From Pseudomonadota bacterium (lineage in GTDB: Bacteria > Verrucomicrobiota > Verrucomicrobiia > Limisphaerales > SXTU01), in contig RFSE01000015.1 of NCBI GenBank assembly GCA_009924135.1, positions 1 to 58,800 of the forward strand: a stretch of DNA of 58,800 nt, given 5' to 3'. Positions 43,681-53,253 of this stretch are shown here, piece by piece. How positions within the stretch are numbered: the first letter of the stretch is position 1; every line of letters begins with the position of its first letter. The notes beneath the pieces are model-generated. The model was not told the origin of the DNA. It was given only the letters and a program-made list of their open reading frames with translations, and made no database searches. The position numbers and the translations under genes were made by a program.

Positions 43681-44397
43681 ATGCACACTGCCATGAATTC
43701 CCGTACTATGTCGTCCGCTTCGCGCGGCGCACGCAGCCTCGCTGCGTTCACCCTCATCGAACTGCTCGTGGTCATTGCGATCATCGCCATTCTCGCAGGG
43801 ATGCTGCTGCCGGCCTTGGGCAAGGCCAAGGAAAAGGCCAAACGCACCGCGTGCCTGAACAACCTGAAGCAATTGGGGCTGGCCACCAGCATGTATGCGG
43901 AGGATTTCGGTAATAATTACATCAATGTTTCCACCGACCAGAATGGAGCCACCCAAGGCAACTGGCCATGGGATGTGACCCAATACGCCACCACGAACAT
44001 CAGCCGCTTTGGCCCCGGCGAACAAACCTACTACTGCCCTTCCTATAACAACCTCAACGACAACCATCAGTCCTGGAATTTCAACGTCAACTTCCGCGTG
44101 CTTGGCTACGTCCCCTTGCTGGTCGGAGCCAGGCAGGTCCCGGTGAATCTTACGCAGGCAAACACCTTCAACACCGTCAAAACACCTACCGACACCGAAA
44201 TCTGGACCGATGCCGTCCTCTGCTCGCTCCCGGGTAGCAACTACGCCGTGGTGGTTGGCGGCCTGATCAATCGCACGGCCCACCTTAATGGGGTCAATCC
44301 AGCCGGGGGAAACATCGCCTTCATGGATGGCCACTCGGAATGGCGCATTTTCAACAAAATGACCAATACTTTTGGCAATCCTCAGTTCCAATTTTAA
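43681..44397 (+). CDS. Pseudopilin (DUF1559-type), intact
   Basis: 238 residues. Prepilin leader with '[17 protein letters not shown]' at about residues 21-37, then '[20 protein letters not shown]' and [16 protein letters not shown]. The C-terminus is complete: '[19 protein letters not shown]' and [20 protein letters not shown]. It is a full-length counterpart to the frameshifted gene at 10588. Likely exported through a type II/IV-pilus-like apparatus; individual role unknown. Alternative start at ATG 43693. Confidence 0.88.
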   Translation: MHTAMNSRTMSSASRGARSLAAFTLIELLVVIAIIAILAGMLLPALGKAKEKAKRTACLNNLKQLGLATSMYAEDFGNNYINVSTDQNGATQGNWPWDVTQYATTNISRFGPGEQTYYCPSYNNLNDNHQSWNFNVNFRVLGYVPLLVGARQVPVNLTQANTFNTVKTPTDTEIWTDAVLCSLPGSNYAVVVGGLINRTAHLNGVNPAGGNIAFMDGHSEWRIFNKMTNTFGNPQFQF

Positions 44398-44475
44398 CCG
44401 GCACCTTTTAGCAACCGCAATTAACGTTCCATCCTTCATAACCTGACTTCCACTCACTGATTCCACTCCCTGCCC

Positions 44476-47382
44476 ATGAAGAAGTTCCTGTCCATCCTCC
44501 TCGCCGCCCTTGCCTTCAATGCCACCGCCAGCCCCATCCGCGTCCTCTACTGCGGCACCGAGGATCGCACGCCCCGCATGACCTGCCACGCCCTCATGCG
44601 CGACCTTGGACGCGACGCGATCTGGTTCGATTACGTCTCCGATCCGAAGGCCGCGACGCCAGAGTTCGTGGCCAAGTTCGACCTCGTGATTCTTGATGCC
44701 TCGGCGGACAACTTCAAATCCCTCACCAGTGTGCCGGCCGCAAAATTGCTCAAAGCTGCCGCGCTCGGTGACTCCACGGCGGATGGCTACGCGACTGCCG
44801 CCAAACCGAAGCTCCTTGCCAGTCTCAGCGCCCAGCGCATCGCCGAGTGGGAGAAGTTCCTCGCCCAACGCGACCCTGAGAAGCGCGAGGCCAGCCCCAC
44901 CGTGGCCAACTACGAGAAACGCCAGCAGCCCATCACCTTCCAGTACCCGCTGAGCGTGAAAGGGAGCAAGGAACGCACCCAAGTGCCCGCCGACTGCCGC
45001 CTCGAACTGTTCGCCGCCGAGCCGTACATCGCCAAGCCCATCTTCATGGCCTGGGACGAGCGCGGCCGCCTGTGGGTCGCCGAGACGCGCGATTACCCGC
45101 ACGACGTGAAGCCCGACGGCATGGGCAATGACAGCATCAAGATTTGCGAGGACACCGACGGCGACGGCAGGGCCGACAAGTTCACTGTGTTCGCCGATCA
45201 CCTGAACATCCCCACCGGCTTCGTCTTCGCCAACGGTGGGATCATCGTCGCGCAGCCCCCGCGCTTCCTCTTCCTCAAGTCGAGCAAGGGCGACGACAAG
45301 GCCGACATCCGGCAGGAGATCATGACCGGCTGGGGTGTGAACGACACGCACGCGCAGGCGAACAATCTGCACTACGGCTATGACAACTGGCTCTACGGCT
45401 GCGTGGGCTACTCCGGCTTTAACGGCGAGATCGGCGGTGTGAAGAAGCAGTTTGCGCAGGGCACGTACCGCTTCAAGGCCGATGGCTCGGCCCTCGAATT
45501 CCTTCATCAGTTCTCGAACAACTCTTGGGGCCAGAGCGCAAACGAATTCGGCGATGACTTCGGCGGCACCGCGAACAACGCACCGATCTTCTTCGGCGGC
45601 ATTCCGGCGAGCGCGGTGCCCAAGGGAACGCGCGCCATGACCGCCAAGCGCATCAACACCGAGGACAAGTGCCACACCATTACGCCGAACTTCCGCCAAG
45701 TGGATGTCTTCGGTGGCTTCACCGCGGCCGCCGGCAGCGCGTTCATCCACTCCGGCAACCTGCCCCCTCGCCTGCAAGGAAAGGCAATGGTCTGCGAGCC
45801 GACGATGAAGAACATCGCCCTCATGGATGTGCAGCGTGAGGGTGCCGGGTACGTGGCCAAGGACGGCTTCAACCTCGTCGCCAGCAGCGACGAATGGATG
45901 TCGCCCGTCTTCGCCGAAGTCGGTCCCGATGGCGCGGTCTGGTTCGCCGACTGGCAGAACTTCATCATCCAGCACAACCCGACGCCGAGCATCGAGCGCG
46001 GTGGCTTCGCGGCCAAGACCGGGGTCGGCGGAGCGCATGAGAACCCGCTGCGCGACCATGTGCGCGGACGCATCTATCGTGTCGTGTGGGACAAGGCGCA
46101 GAAGCCGGCCATCGCCTCGTTGAAGGGGGCCGATTCCGCGACGCTCGTCAGCGCGTTGAGCAGCGACAATCAGTTTTGGCGGCTCACGGCCCAGCGGTTG
46201 CTGGTTGAAGGCAAGCAGACGGACGCCGCCCCTGCCCTCAAGCAGACGGCTACCAACAGCGCGCCGCTGGCGGCCATTCACGCGCTCTGGTCCTTGCACG
46301 GACTCGGTCAACTTGATGACGCCACCCACCGGGCCGCGTTGCTGCACCCGGATGCGGCCGTCCGCCGCAACGCCACCCGCGCCATCGGCACGGATGCCAA
46401 GGCGGTCTCGTTGTTCTTCACCTCCGGCGTGGTCAGCGATCCCGACCCGCTCACGAAGCTCGCCGCTTTTGTGAAGCTCGCACAGTTCTCGGACACGAAG
46501 CAGATTCAAACCGTCGTCGCCAGCATCGCGCGCAATCCCGCCAACCAGGGCGACGAATGGCTCGCGGAAATCACGCGCGTGTTGACCAAGCTGCACGGGG
46601 CCGAACTCCACCGCGAAGGTCCGAACCTCCTGCCGAATCCGGGCTTTGAAATCGTCGGCAGTGACGGCCTTCCCGAAGGCTGGAAGCGACGGGACTACAA
46701 CAAAAGCGAAGCCACGACTGGAGCCGAGTGGAAGGTCGTGAGCGGCGAGAAACAGTTCCACGGCGGCAAACAGGCCGTGCGCTGCATCACCCGTGACAAC
46801 GCGGACACGAGCCTCTACGCGGACGTGCCGCTCAAGCCCAACACGCAGTACCGCCTGGCCGGCTGGGTCAAGGGCGCGGGCGGACTGCGCGGCAACATCA
46901 GCTTGAATGACCACATCGGCCGCGCCCAGACCGACCGCGTCACGCGCAATGGCGACTGGACGGAGGTCGAGACGGTCTTCAACAGCGGCACCCGCACCAA
47001 GGCGAGCATCAACATTCTTCACGTCGCCAAGGGCGATGGTTATTTCGATGACGTCCGGTTGTGCGAGTTGATCCCGATCGACGGTTCCGACAAGCCCGTC
47101 GTCGCGGATGCGAAGCGCGGCGAGCAGCTCTTCTTCAAGCATCCCGCCGCGTGCATCCTCTGCCACAGCCTCAAAGGCCAGGGCAGCACCGTCGGCCCGC
47201 CGTTGGACGGCATCGCCACGCGTGGCACGCCCGCTTACATCCGCGAGAGCCTGCTGGAGCCCAGCAAGGTGCTGGCGAAGGGTTACGAGCAGTTGAAGGT
47301 TTCGCCCATGCCCCCGATGGGTGACATCTTCAGCCCGCAGGAACTCGCGGACATCCAGGCGTTTGTGCTGACGTTGAAATAG
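44476..47382 (+). CDS. PVC-type membrane-bound dehydrogenase with C-terminal haem CxxCH
   Basis: 968 residues with a signal peptide. Layout: residues about 20-150, a ThuA-like domain ('PIRVLYCGTEDRTPRMTCHA'); about 170-560, a sugar-dehydrogenase-like propeller ('VPADCRLELFAAEPYIAKPI', 'ICEDTDGDGRADKFTVFADH', 'GGFAAKTGVGGAHENPLRDH'); 560-700, HEAT-like repeats; 715-880, a carbohydrate-binding jelly-roll ('NLLPNPGFEIVGSDGLPEGW'); and a terminal cytochrome c module with haem motif CILCH (893-897) and the likely methionine ligand in SPMPPMGDIF. It probably oxidises a sugar or similar compound in the periplasm. Confidence 0.9.
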   Translation: MKKFLSILLAALAFNATASPIRVLYCGTEDRTPRMTCHALMRDLGRDAIWFDYVSDPKAATPEFVAKFDLVILDASADNFKSLTSVPAAKLLKAAALGDSTADGYATAAKPKLLASLSAQRIAEWEKFLAQRDPEKREASPTVANYEKRQQPITFQYPLSVKGSKERTQVPADCRLELFAAEPYIAKPIFMAWDERGRLWVAETRDYPHDVKPDGMGNDSIKICEDTDGDGRADKFTVFADHLNIPTGFVFANGGIIVAQPPRFLFLKSSKGDDKADIRQEIMTGWGVNDTHAQANNLHYGYDNWLYGCVGYSGFNGEIGGVKKQFAQGTYRFKADGSALEFLHQFSNNSWGQSANEFGDDFGGTANNAPIFFGGIPASAVPKGTRAMTAKRINTEDKCHTITPNFRQVDVFGGFTAAAGSAFIHSGNLPPRLQGKAMVCEPTMKNIALMDVQREGAGYVAKDGFNLVASSDEWMSPVFAEVGPDGAVWFADWQNFIIQHNPTPSIERGGFAAKTGVGGAHENPLRDHVRGRIYRVVWDKAQKPAIASLKGADSATLVSALSSDNQFWRLTAQRLLVEGKQTDAAPALKQTATNSAPLAAIHALWSLHGLGQLDDATHRAALLHPDAAVRRNATRAIGTDAKAVSLFFTSGVVSDPDPLTKLAAFVKLAQFSDTKQIQTVVASIARNPANQGDEWLAEITRVLTKLHGAELHREGPNLLPNPGFEIVGSDGLPEGWKRRDYNKSEATTGAEWKVVSGEKQFHGGKQAVRCITRDNADTSLYADVPLKPNTQYRLAGWVKGAGGLRGNISLNDHIGRAQTDRVTRNGDWTEVETVFNSGTRTKASINILHVAKGDGYFDDVRLCELIPIDGSDKPVVADAKRGEQLFFKHPAACILCHSLKGQGSTVGPPLDGIATRGTPAYIRESLLEPSKVLAKGYEQLKVSPMPPMGDIFSPQELADIQAFVLTLK

Positions 47383-47430
47383 CGTCACTTCGCGGCGGGA
47401 CAAATCCGCCGGCTTCACTACACTCCGCCC

Positions 47431-48663
47431 GTGCAAGCGGAGCGCCGTGCCCTCCCGTGGGTCGAATATACTGAGCTGACCGCGCTGTTCCTCATTCAGG
47501 GAGCAGCGATGGGCATGTGGGTCGTGCCCTTGAGCACCGTGCTGGACGCGCACGGATTGCACGCCATCAAGGCCTACGCCTTCGCCTCCACGGCAGTGGC
47601 CGCGTTCGTCTCACCGCTTTTCTTCGGCGCGATGGCCGACCGCCACGCTTCGCCTGTAAAAGTTCTGCGCTGGCTTTCGTTGGCGACCGCTGCGGCCATG
47701 GCCCTGGCTTCAACAGCCATTCAACTGGGCTGGAACCCGTGGCTTGTGCTCGCCCTCATCCAGTTGCATGCGCTCTGCACCGCCCCTACGTGGGGCATTG
47801 CTTCGACGATCGTATTCAGCCGGTTGCGTGATGCCAAACGCGAGTTCGGCCCCATCCGCGCCATGGCGACGCTGGGCTGGATGGGCGGCTGCTGGATGGT
47901 CAGCGCGCTGAACGCCGACACCTCGCCCCGGGCGGGTTTCAATGGCGCGGTAACCTGGCTGGTAGTGGCCGGTTTCACTTACTTGCTGCCCAGTGTGGAA
48001 CCGCCCAAAGCCACCAGTCACGTCTCACTCCGGGAACGGCTTGGATTGGATGCCCTGGCGCTGCTCAAGAACCCCGATCATCGCGTGGTGTTCATCACCG
48101 TGGCGCTGTTCAACATTCCGCTCGCCGCCTTCTACCCCTACACGCCGCCGCATTTGAAGGAGCTGGGGCTCACCCACACGACCGCCTGGATGACCCTCGG
48201 ACAGGTCACGGAGGTGTTCGCCATGCTTTCCCTCGCCCGGCTGCTGACGAGTTGGCGGATCAAGTGGATTCTCGCCACCGGCCTCCTCTGTGGCGTGCTG
48301 CGCTACGCTCTCTGTGCGCTCAACGGCAAACTTTGGATTCTCCTGGGCGTCACGTTGCATGGCTGCTCGTTCACGCTGGTTTACATCACCGCACAGATCT
48401 ACCTCGACGATCGGATCGACGTCGCGTGGCGCGCACGTGCGCAGGCGCTTATGTCGTTGCTGAGCAGCGGTGTGGGCAACCTCGTGGGCTTCCTCGGCGT
48501 CGGCTGGTGGTTTGGCGCGAACGCCAGCCCCCGAGGCGAGAACTGGCCGGTCTTCTGGACCGGCATCGCGGCGATGGTCACCGCCGTGCTGGCCTACTTT
48601 CTCATCGCGTACCACGGACGTGGGAAGCCGCCGGAGTCAAAGGGACCCGAGTCGTCGACGTAA
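47431..48663 (+). CDS. MFS permease, nucleoside/H+ symporter-like
   Basis: 410 residues from GTG 47431 with 11-12 membrane helices. Text is that of the Nuc_H_symport (NupG/XapB) branch: 'YTELTALFLIQGAAMGMWVV', 'SPLFFGAMADRHASPVKVL', 'FGPIRAMATLGWMGGCW' and 'HGCSFTLVYITAQIYLDDRI'. It imports nucleosides or a related solute across the inner membrane. It starts 48 bases after the CxxCH gene. Confidence 0.88.
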   Translation: MQAERRALPWVEYTELTALFLIQGAAMGMWVVPLSTVLDAHGLHAIKAYAFASTAVAAFVSPLFFGAMADRHASPVKVLRWLSLATAAAMALASTAIQLGWNPWLVLALIQLHALCTAPTWGIASTIVFSRLRDAKREFGPIRAMATLGWMGGCWMVSALNADTSPRAGFNGAVTWLVVAGFTYLLPSVEPPKATSHVSLRERLGLDALALLKNPDHRVVFITVALFNIPLAAFYPYTPPHLKELGLTHTTAWMTLGQVTEVFAMLSLARLLTSWRIKWILATGLLCGVLRYALCALNGKLWILLGVTLHGCSFTLVYITAQIYLDDRIDVAWRARAQALMSLLSSGVGNLVGFLGVGWWFGANASPRGENWPVFWTGIAAMVTAVLAYFLIAYHGRGKPPESKGPESST

Positions 48664-48814
48664 TGCGTTTCTGACCTTCGGACGAGTCCCTCCGCCGGGC
48701 GGAACGTCCCGTCTCTACGGCAAGCAGGATGCCGGCCGCCACCAGAGCCGATTTCAAATGGAGTTTGATCGCTTCGGCGTGGCAATTCCCGGGCGCGGCG
48801 GTTAAACATTCTCC

Positions 48815-49867
48815 GTGCTCGCCAGCCCGCCTGCCCCTGCTGCTTCGCGACGCCGCCTTGCTTTTATCGCGGCGGCGGTGTTGATGGCCTTGCTGGTTGC
48901 GGCCGCGCTGGGTGAGGTCGTGGCGAGAGTAAGCGGGTTCAAACCGTTCGCCGCCGAACCGGCCAACATCCGGGTTGAACCGGGTGGCAAGTTATTTCGC
49001 GCCTTGCCCGAGGGCGGGTTTGGCCATTTCCCCGGCGAGTTCCAAGTCACCCTGCCCGACGGCTACCAGTTTCACGTGACGCACGGCACGAACGGCCTGC
49101 GGTTCACCCATCCGCCCCGCCCAGCGGGCGCGAAACCCCGTCCAGAGCTGTGGATTCTCGGTTGCTCCCTCACGCACGGATGGTCGCTCAACGACGAAGA
49201 CACCTACCCTTGGCGCGTGCAGACGGCGCTGCCGGAGTTCGAAGTGGTCAACGGCGGCGTGTCCGGCTACGGCACGTTGCACCAGCGGTTGTTATTTCAG
49301 GAACTGCTCAAGCAACGTGGCAAGCCGGCGGTGGTGGTTGTAGCGTACGGCCTGTTCCACGATTACCGGAACACCTACGTCCGCATCTGGCAGAAGGGTT
49401 TCGCGCCCTACAACCGCCTGCCGGACCTGACCTACCCATTTGCCTGTCTGGGCGCTGCGGGAGAACTGATTTACGACGCTGCCCCGGCGACTTACTCCGA
49501 ATGGCCACTGCAACGCCAGTCGGCCCTGGTGCACTGGCTGGAGCAAAACGCTAATCTCGCCGAGGAACGCCGCGTGCAAAGTCATCTGGTCTCCCGTGCC
49601 CTGCTGGCGAACTGGGCGGGAGCCTGTATGAAAGAGGGCATCCCGTTTGTCGTGGCCGGCATCAGCTCCGACGCCGCCCCGATGCTCGAATGGTGCCGCA
49701 CCGCGAGCATCAAGGCCGTGGACATCTCCGTGCCGCTCACCGATCCGGAAAACACCAACGCCCCGCATGACGGGCATCCGAGTGCGAAAGCAAACCGGGC
49801 GTATGCGGAGAAGCTGGTGGCGTACTTGAAAGTAGAAACTGTTGGGCGCGTGTCAAAGCCCGAGTGA
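48815..49867 (+). CDS. Membrane-anchored SGNH-hydrolase-like protein
   Basis: 350 residues from GTG 48815. A single N-terminal membrane segment ('LAFIAAAVLMALLVAAALGE') is followed by an SGNH-type domain. Block I is 'WILGCSLTHGWSLNDEDTYP' with Ser in GCSLT, an Asn/Gly block is 'VVNGGVSGYGTLHQRLL', and the final 'PHDGHPSAKANRAYAEKL' supplies the Asp-x-x-His pair (DGHPS). This variant is common near polysaccharide genes and may act on acylated glycans. Substrate unknown. Confidence 0.8.
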   Translation: MLASPPAPAASRRRLAFIAAAVLMALLVAAALGEVVARVSGFKPFAAEPANIRVEPGGKLFRALPEGGFGHFPGEFQVTLPDGYQFHVTHGTNGLRFTHPPRPAGAKPRPELWILGCSLTHGWSLNDEDTYPWRVQTALPEFEVVNGGVSGYGTLHQRLLFQELLKQRGKPAVVVVAYGLFHDYRNTYVRIWQKGFAPYNRLPDLTYPFACLGAAGELIYDAAPATYSEWPLQRQSALVHWLEQNANLAEERRVQSHLVSRALLANWAGACMKEGIPFVVAGISSDAAPMLEWCRTASIKAVDISVPLTDPENTNAPHDGHPSAKANRAYAEKLVAYLKVETVGRVSKPE

Positions 49868-49998
49868 GTTGAGACAATGTCAAGGCCTCCGCCCTGGCAG
49901 TCCGTGCAATTGGGAAACCCGAGCTTCTGTTTTTGTCGGATGTTTCCGTGCGCGTGAGATTGAAATGCGACGGGCAAAGTTCAAGATTCAAACCCGAC

Positions 49999-52452
49999 TC
50001 AGGGTCCGACCGTCGGAGTCAAAACAGCCAGTACTTCCCCTGCAACCGACGCCACCCTCAAACCGTCGGAGGCGAACCGCAGGGTCAAAGTCCCCGTCTT
50101 CGCCAGTTGCAAGGTCGGGACGCCGGTCGCCTTGAGCCGCCCGATCAAGACCGGCTTGGCCCGCTTTGAGACGGGGTATTCCGAATCCGCCACCACGATC
50201 AGGCGCGGCCGAATTGCGGCCAGCAACTCTGCATTCAATGGCTCTCCTTGGTCAGGCGTCCCGGCAATAACGACATCGGCGCGCAAATCAGCTTGGTTTG
50301 TGCGCAAGGCTCGTTGCCCGGCCGCTCCCAGTTCTGAGAGCAACAGCACGCGCAGCCCGTGGAGGGTGCTGCGCAGCACCAGCGCATCATCATCGGCACG
50401 ATCAATCTTGCTGCCCTTGGCCGGGTGCAACACCTCCCACCGAGCCAGAGCGTCCCCGGCAGCAACCCTCTGCCAACGGGCCGGTGCCGCCTCGAGTTGT
50501 TTGAGCACCTCCCGATAGGCGGGTGACCGGGAGCGAACGTGGCTCGTAAATGTCAGCCCCGGATGAAACTCAGCATCGATGCGGTTGAACCCGGTCACAT
50601 GCCGCTGGTCCGCATGGGTGATCACGACATTCGCCAGCGTGTCGAGGCCCTGCGCGTGCAGAAACGGTTCCACGAGAAATTTCACGCCCGATTCGCTGCC
50701 GCAATCAACCAGCAAGTCTTCGCGGTTACCGGGCCGGTCGCAGAAAATTGCGTTGCCGCTGTGGCCCAGCACGGTCAGCCGCACTTCGTCGCGCGTCTGC
50801 CACTCCGCGCCCAGCCACACCATCGTCAAGACCCCCAACACAGACCACGCCAGGACCCGCCGCGTCGGTGACCATAGCCAGCCCATGACGAGAAAGAATA
50901 TGCCGGTGTAAAAGGCACAAAACTCGAAGAGCGTCGGCGTGCGAATGTGCCAGAACGCCCCCGGCAGAGTAATGGACCATTTACTGAACCAGATCATCCC
51001 ACGCATGAAGAGCCAGCCAGAGTGATTGAAGCAATCCGTGACCCACGGCAGCCAGTCGCCACAGACCAGCGCACCGAGATTGCACATCAACGCCAGGCTG
51101 CTCAACGGAACCACAATCAGGTTCGCCAGCAGGCTGCCGGGCGTGAACAGGTGAAAGTAATAGGCGATCAGCGGCAGCGAACCAAACCACGCCGCGAGCG
51201 AAGTCGCGAGGCTGGTTGTAACGGCGTGGATCACCGGGTCCAGCCAGCGTCGCCAGCGGGGACGCAATTCGTCAGGCAGCAGGGGATCGGTTTGCAGGCA
51301 CCGCTGACGGAACGCTTCAAACGGCGGCATCAGCAGGGCAATGCTGAGCACGACAAAGAACGAGAGCTGGAAGCTGGCTTGAAACAACTGCGTCGGTTCC
51401 CAGATAAGTATGATGAAGCCGGACGCGGCGAGCGAATTGAGCAGATTGCTCGGTCGCCTCACTGACCAGCCAACGATGATGACGGTCATCATGATCGTCG
51501 AACGAATCGCCGAGGATTGCCACCCGGTCGCCGCCGTATAGAACCAGATGACCGGGACGATGATCGCCCCGCACGCCCCGCGCGGCAGTTGCATCGCCCG
51601 CAACACCGCGACGAGAATCCCCGCGATCAAGGCGATGTGCAGCCCGCTGATGGCGAAGATGTGCATCGTACCGGAGCGCATGAACGGTTCGGAAACCTCA
51701 TCCGTGAGTGCAGTTTTCCACCCCAGGGTCATCGCCCAAAGCAGCCGCAGTTCCTCGTCCTCCACCGGCAGTCCACGGGCCAGCACCCGCTGCGACCACG
51801 TGAGAAACCGGTCCGTCCAAGGCGGCGTAACCGGGCCCCCCGCCGCTTCGATCAACCGCCAGTCATTGGGGTCGGCGCAATGCAGTTGAAAGTAGATCCC
51901 CTGCCAGGCGAGGAACGCACGGTAGTCGAACAAATCCGCTGCGGGCGGCCCGGGTGGGGCACGCAGGATGCCGGTCAGCTCCACCGCCCGGCCGGTGAAA
52001 AAGTTCGTCGCCACGATTCCCGGCGTCACCACGGCAACGAGGCCGCTGGCCGGCTGCCATTCGCCGCGCCGCTTCAGTGCTTCCACTTCGACCACGGCAT
52101 GAGACCGCCACGATTCTTGTTCATCACGCACGAAGACCCGGAACGACGGGGTCTCGGTCAGCCGTACGCGCAGGACGAGCAGTTCGGCTTTGCCGGTGGC
52201 CAGCACGCGCAGGTCATGCGGAGAGACCACGGCCGACCGGTAAACCATGTTCGTCCAGCCGAGGAGGACCAGCAGTGGCCACGCCAGGACGCCGCGCCAG
52301 GCGGTCCGGACCAGCGCCGTGACTACGCAGAGAAACGCCGCGCTGTAGAGCAGTGGCAGCGACAACGGGCACCGCCACCCCAACAAGACACCGGCAACGT
52401 ATGCCAGCGCCAGCGGTACAAAGGGATGCCGTAGCGCAAACACTCCCACCAT
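49999..52452 (-). CDS. comEC: ComEC/Rec2-family DNA-uptake channel with degenerate metallo-beta-lactamase domain
   Basis: 817 residues from ATG 52452. Order: two N-terminal helices, the DUF4131/OB-like region ('LRVRLTETPSFRVFVRDE'), the Competence channel domain ('LLWAMTLGWKTALTDEVSEP', 'FAISGLHIALIAGIL', 'GWQSSAIRSTIMMTVIIVGW'), and a C-terminal MBL-like domain (about residues 590-815). In that domain the usual DVGQGD is replaced by 'VLGHSGNAIF' and the HxDxDH site reads HADQRH, so metal binding is probably impaired. It imports single-stranded DNA during transformation. A TTG at 52551 would add 33 residues of doubtful character. Confidence 0.88.
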   Translation of the reverse strand: MVGVFALRHPFVPLALAYVAGVLLGWRCPLSLPLLYSAAFLCVVTALVRTAWRGVLAWPLLVLLGWTNMVYRSAVVSPHDLRVLATGKAELLVLRVRLTETPSFRVFVRDEQESWRSHAVVEVEALKRRGEWQPASGLVAVVTPGIVATNFFTGRAVELTGILRAPPGPPAADLFDYRAFLAWQGIYFQLHCADPNDWRLIEAAGGPVTPPWTDRFLTWSQRVLARGLPVEDEELRLLWAMTLGWKTALTDEVSEPFMRSGTMHIFAISGLHIALIAGILVAVLRAMQLPRGACGAIIVPVIWFYTAATGWQSSAIRSTIMMTVIIVGWSVRRPSNLLNSLAASGFIILIWEPTQLFQASFQLSFFVVLSIALLMPPFEAFRQRCLQTDPLLPDELRPRWRRWLDPVIHAVTTSLATSLAAWFGSLPLIAYYFHLFTPGSLLANLIVVPLSSLALMCNLGALVCGDWLPWVTDCFNHSGWLFMRGMIWFSKWSITLPGAFWHIRTPTLFEFCAFYTGIFFLVMGWLWSPTRRVLAWSVLGVLTMVWLGAEWQTRDEVRLTVLGHSGNAIFCDRPGNREDLLVDCGSESGVKFLVEPFLHAQGLDTLANVVITHADQRHVTGFNRIDAEFHPGLTFTSHVRSRSPAYREVLKQLEAAPARWQRVAAGDALARWEVLHPAKGSKIDRADDDALVLRSTLHGLRVLLLSELGAAGQRALRTNQADLRADVVIAGTPDQGEPLNAELLAAIRPRLIVVADSEYPVSKRAKPVLIGRLKATGVPTLQLAKTGTLTLRFASDGLRVASVAGEVLAVLTPTVGP

Positions 52453-52755
52453 CCCCTCACACCCCGGCTCATTCGCAGAAACAACCTGGTCCGCTGCACT
52501 ATTCACGCGGTGGATCAACGCAAATGGTAGCGTCAGCCCGCAGGGAGGCAACCCTGCATTTGCTCAATTCGAAACCGAAATAGCAGTTAGAAGTTAGGAG
52601 TCAGAAGATGGAAGCAGAAGTGCGTGTTGCCACACTCATACCCTCTGAACAAATCGTCCAGCCCTTGTGGCAAGGGAATTGGGGGCAACCTAGTGAATCG
52701 ACCTCAAGACCCAAGACTCAAGACTTTCCCTGAAGCCGGCCTGAAATTCGTCCCG
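52453..52755. other. Intergenic, no gene seen
   Basis: The gap between comEC and the VanZ-like gene holds only short degenerate repeats such as AGTTAGAAGTTAGGAGTCAGAAG (in pieces) near 52580-52610 and AAGACCCAAGACTCAAGACT near 52705-52725. No hairpin with a T-run and no credible small gene. Confidence 0.45.
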
Positions 52756-53253
52756 CTAAGGAATGCGGGCTAATTCGTCCGCCGCCAGCCGCTTCCTCTG
52801 CCAGGCGCACCAAACCCAGATCATCGCCAGCCCCAACGCCGCCCCTGAGGCATCCAGGACCACATCCGCGATGGACCCATCGCGGGTGGCTGTGAATGTC
52901 TGATGCCATTCATCGGTGGCTGCGTAAAACGTGGCGAATCCCAGCGCAACGCCAGCGTGCCGCCAGGACCACTGCCCCAAGGACATGACCATCCCTACAC
53001 GGCTCGCCCGCCAAATCAGTCCGGCCAGCACGGCATAGCCCAAAGCATGACCCGATTTACGAATGGCAAGATGGACGGCGTTCAGCGCGCCTTGGGAGAT
53101 GCCCGGGATCAGCCAGCGGAAAAACGGCCCGATCAACCGGGAGGTATGTCGCGTGCCGCCCAGATCGGTCGAGGCAATGAAAATCAAAACCATCCAAAAC
53201 GCCGCCGGCAGCCACGCCATGCATCGCTGCCGGAACGTTAAGCCAGCTTTCAC
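52756..53253 (-). CDS. VanZ-family membrane protein
   Basis: 165 residues with four predicted membrane helices. Signature text: 'WLPAAFWMVLIFIASTDLGG', 'VHLAIRKSGHALGYAVLAGL' (the K--H--Y pattern of VanZ) and 'YAATDEWHQTFTATRDGSIA' then DVVLDASGAALG. The DE-HQ-F-P/T-R---D motif is intact. The role of VanZ-like proteins outside glycopeptide resistance is unclear. It overlaps the end of the TPR gene by four bases. Confidence 0.88.
   Translation of the reverse strand: MKAGLTFRQRCMAWLPAAFWMVLIFIASTDLGGTRHTSRLIGPFFRWLIPGISQGALNAVHLAIRKSGHALGYAVLAGLIWRASRVGMVMSLGQWSWRHAGVALGFATFYAATDEWHQTFTATRDGSIADVVLDASGAALGLAMIWVWCAWQRKRLAADELARIP

Noticed and set aside
43660-47562. Very long open frame (1300 codons) on the minus strand
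   Set aside because: It lies opposite the pseudopilin and CxxCH genes, which have clear families and domains. The minus-strand translation is rich in Val/Gly/Arg/His/Asp with no motifs, as expected of an antisense frame in GC-rich DNA.
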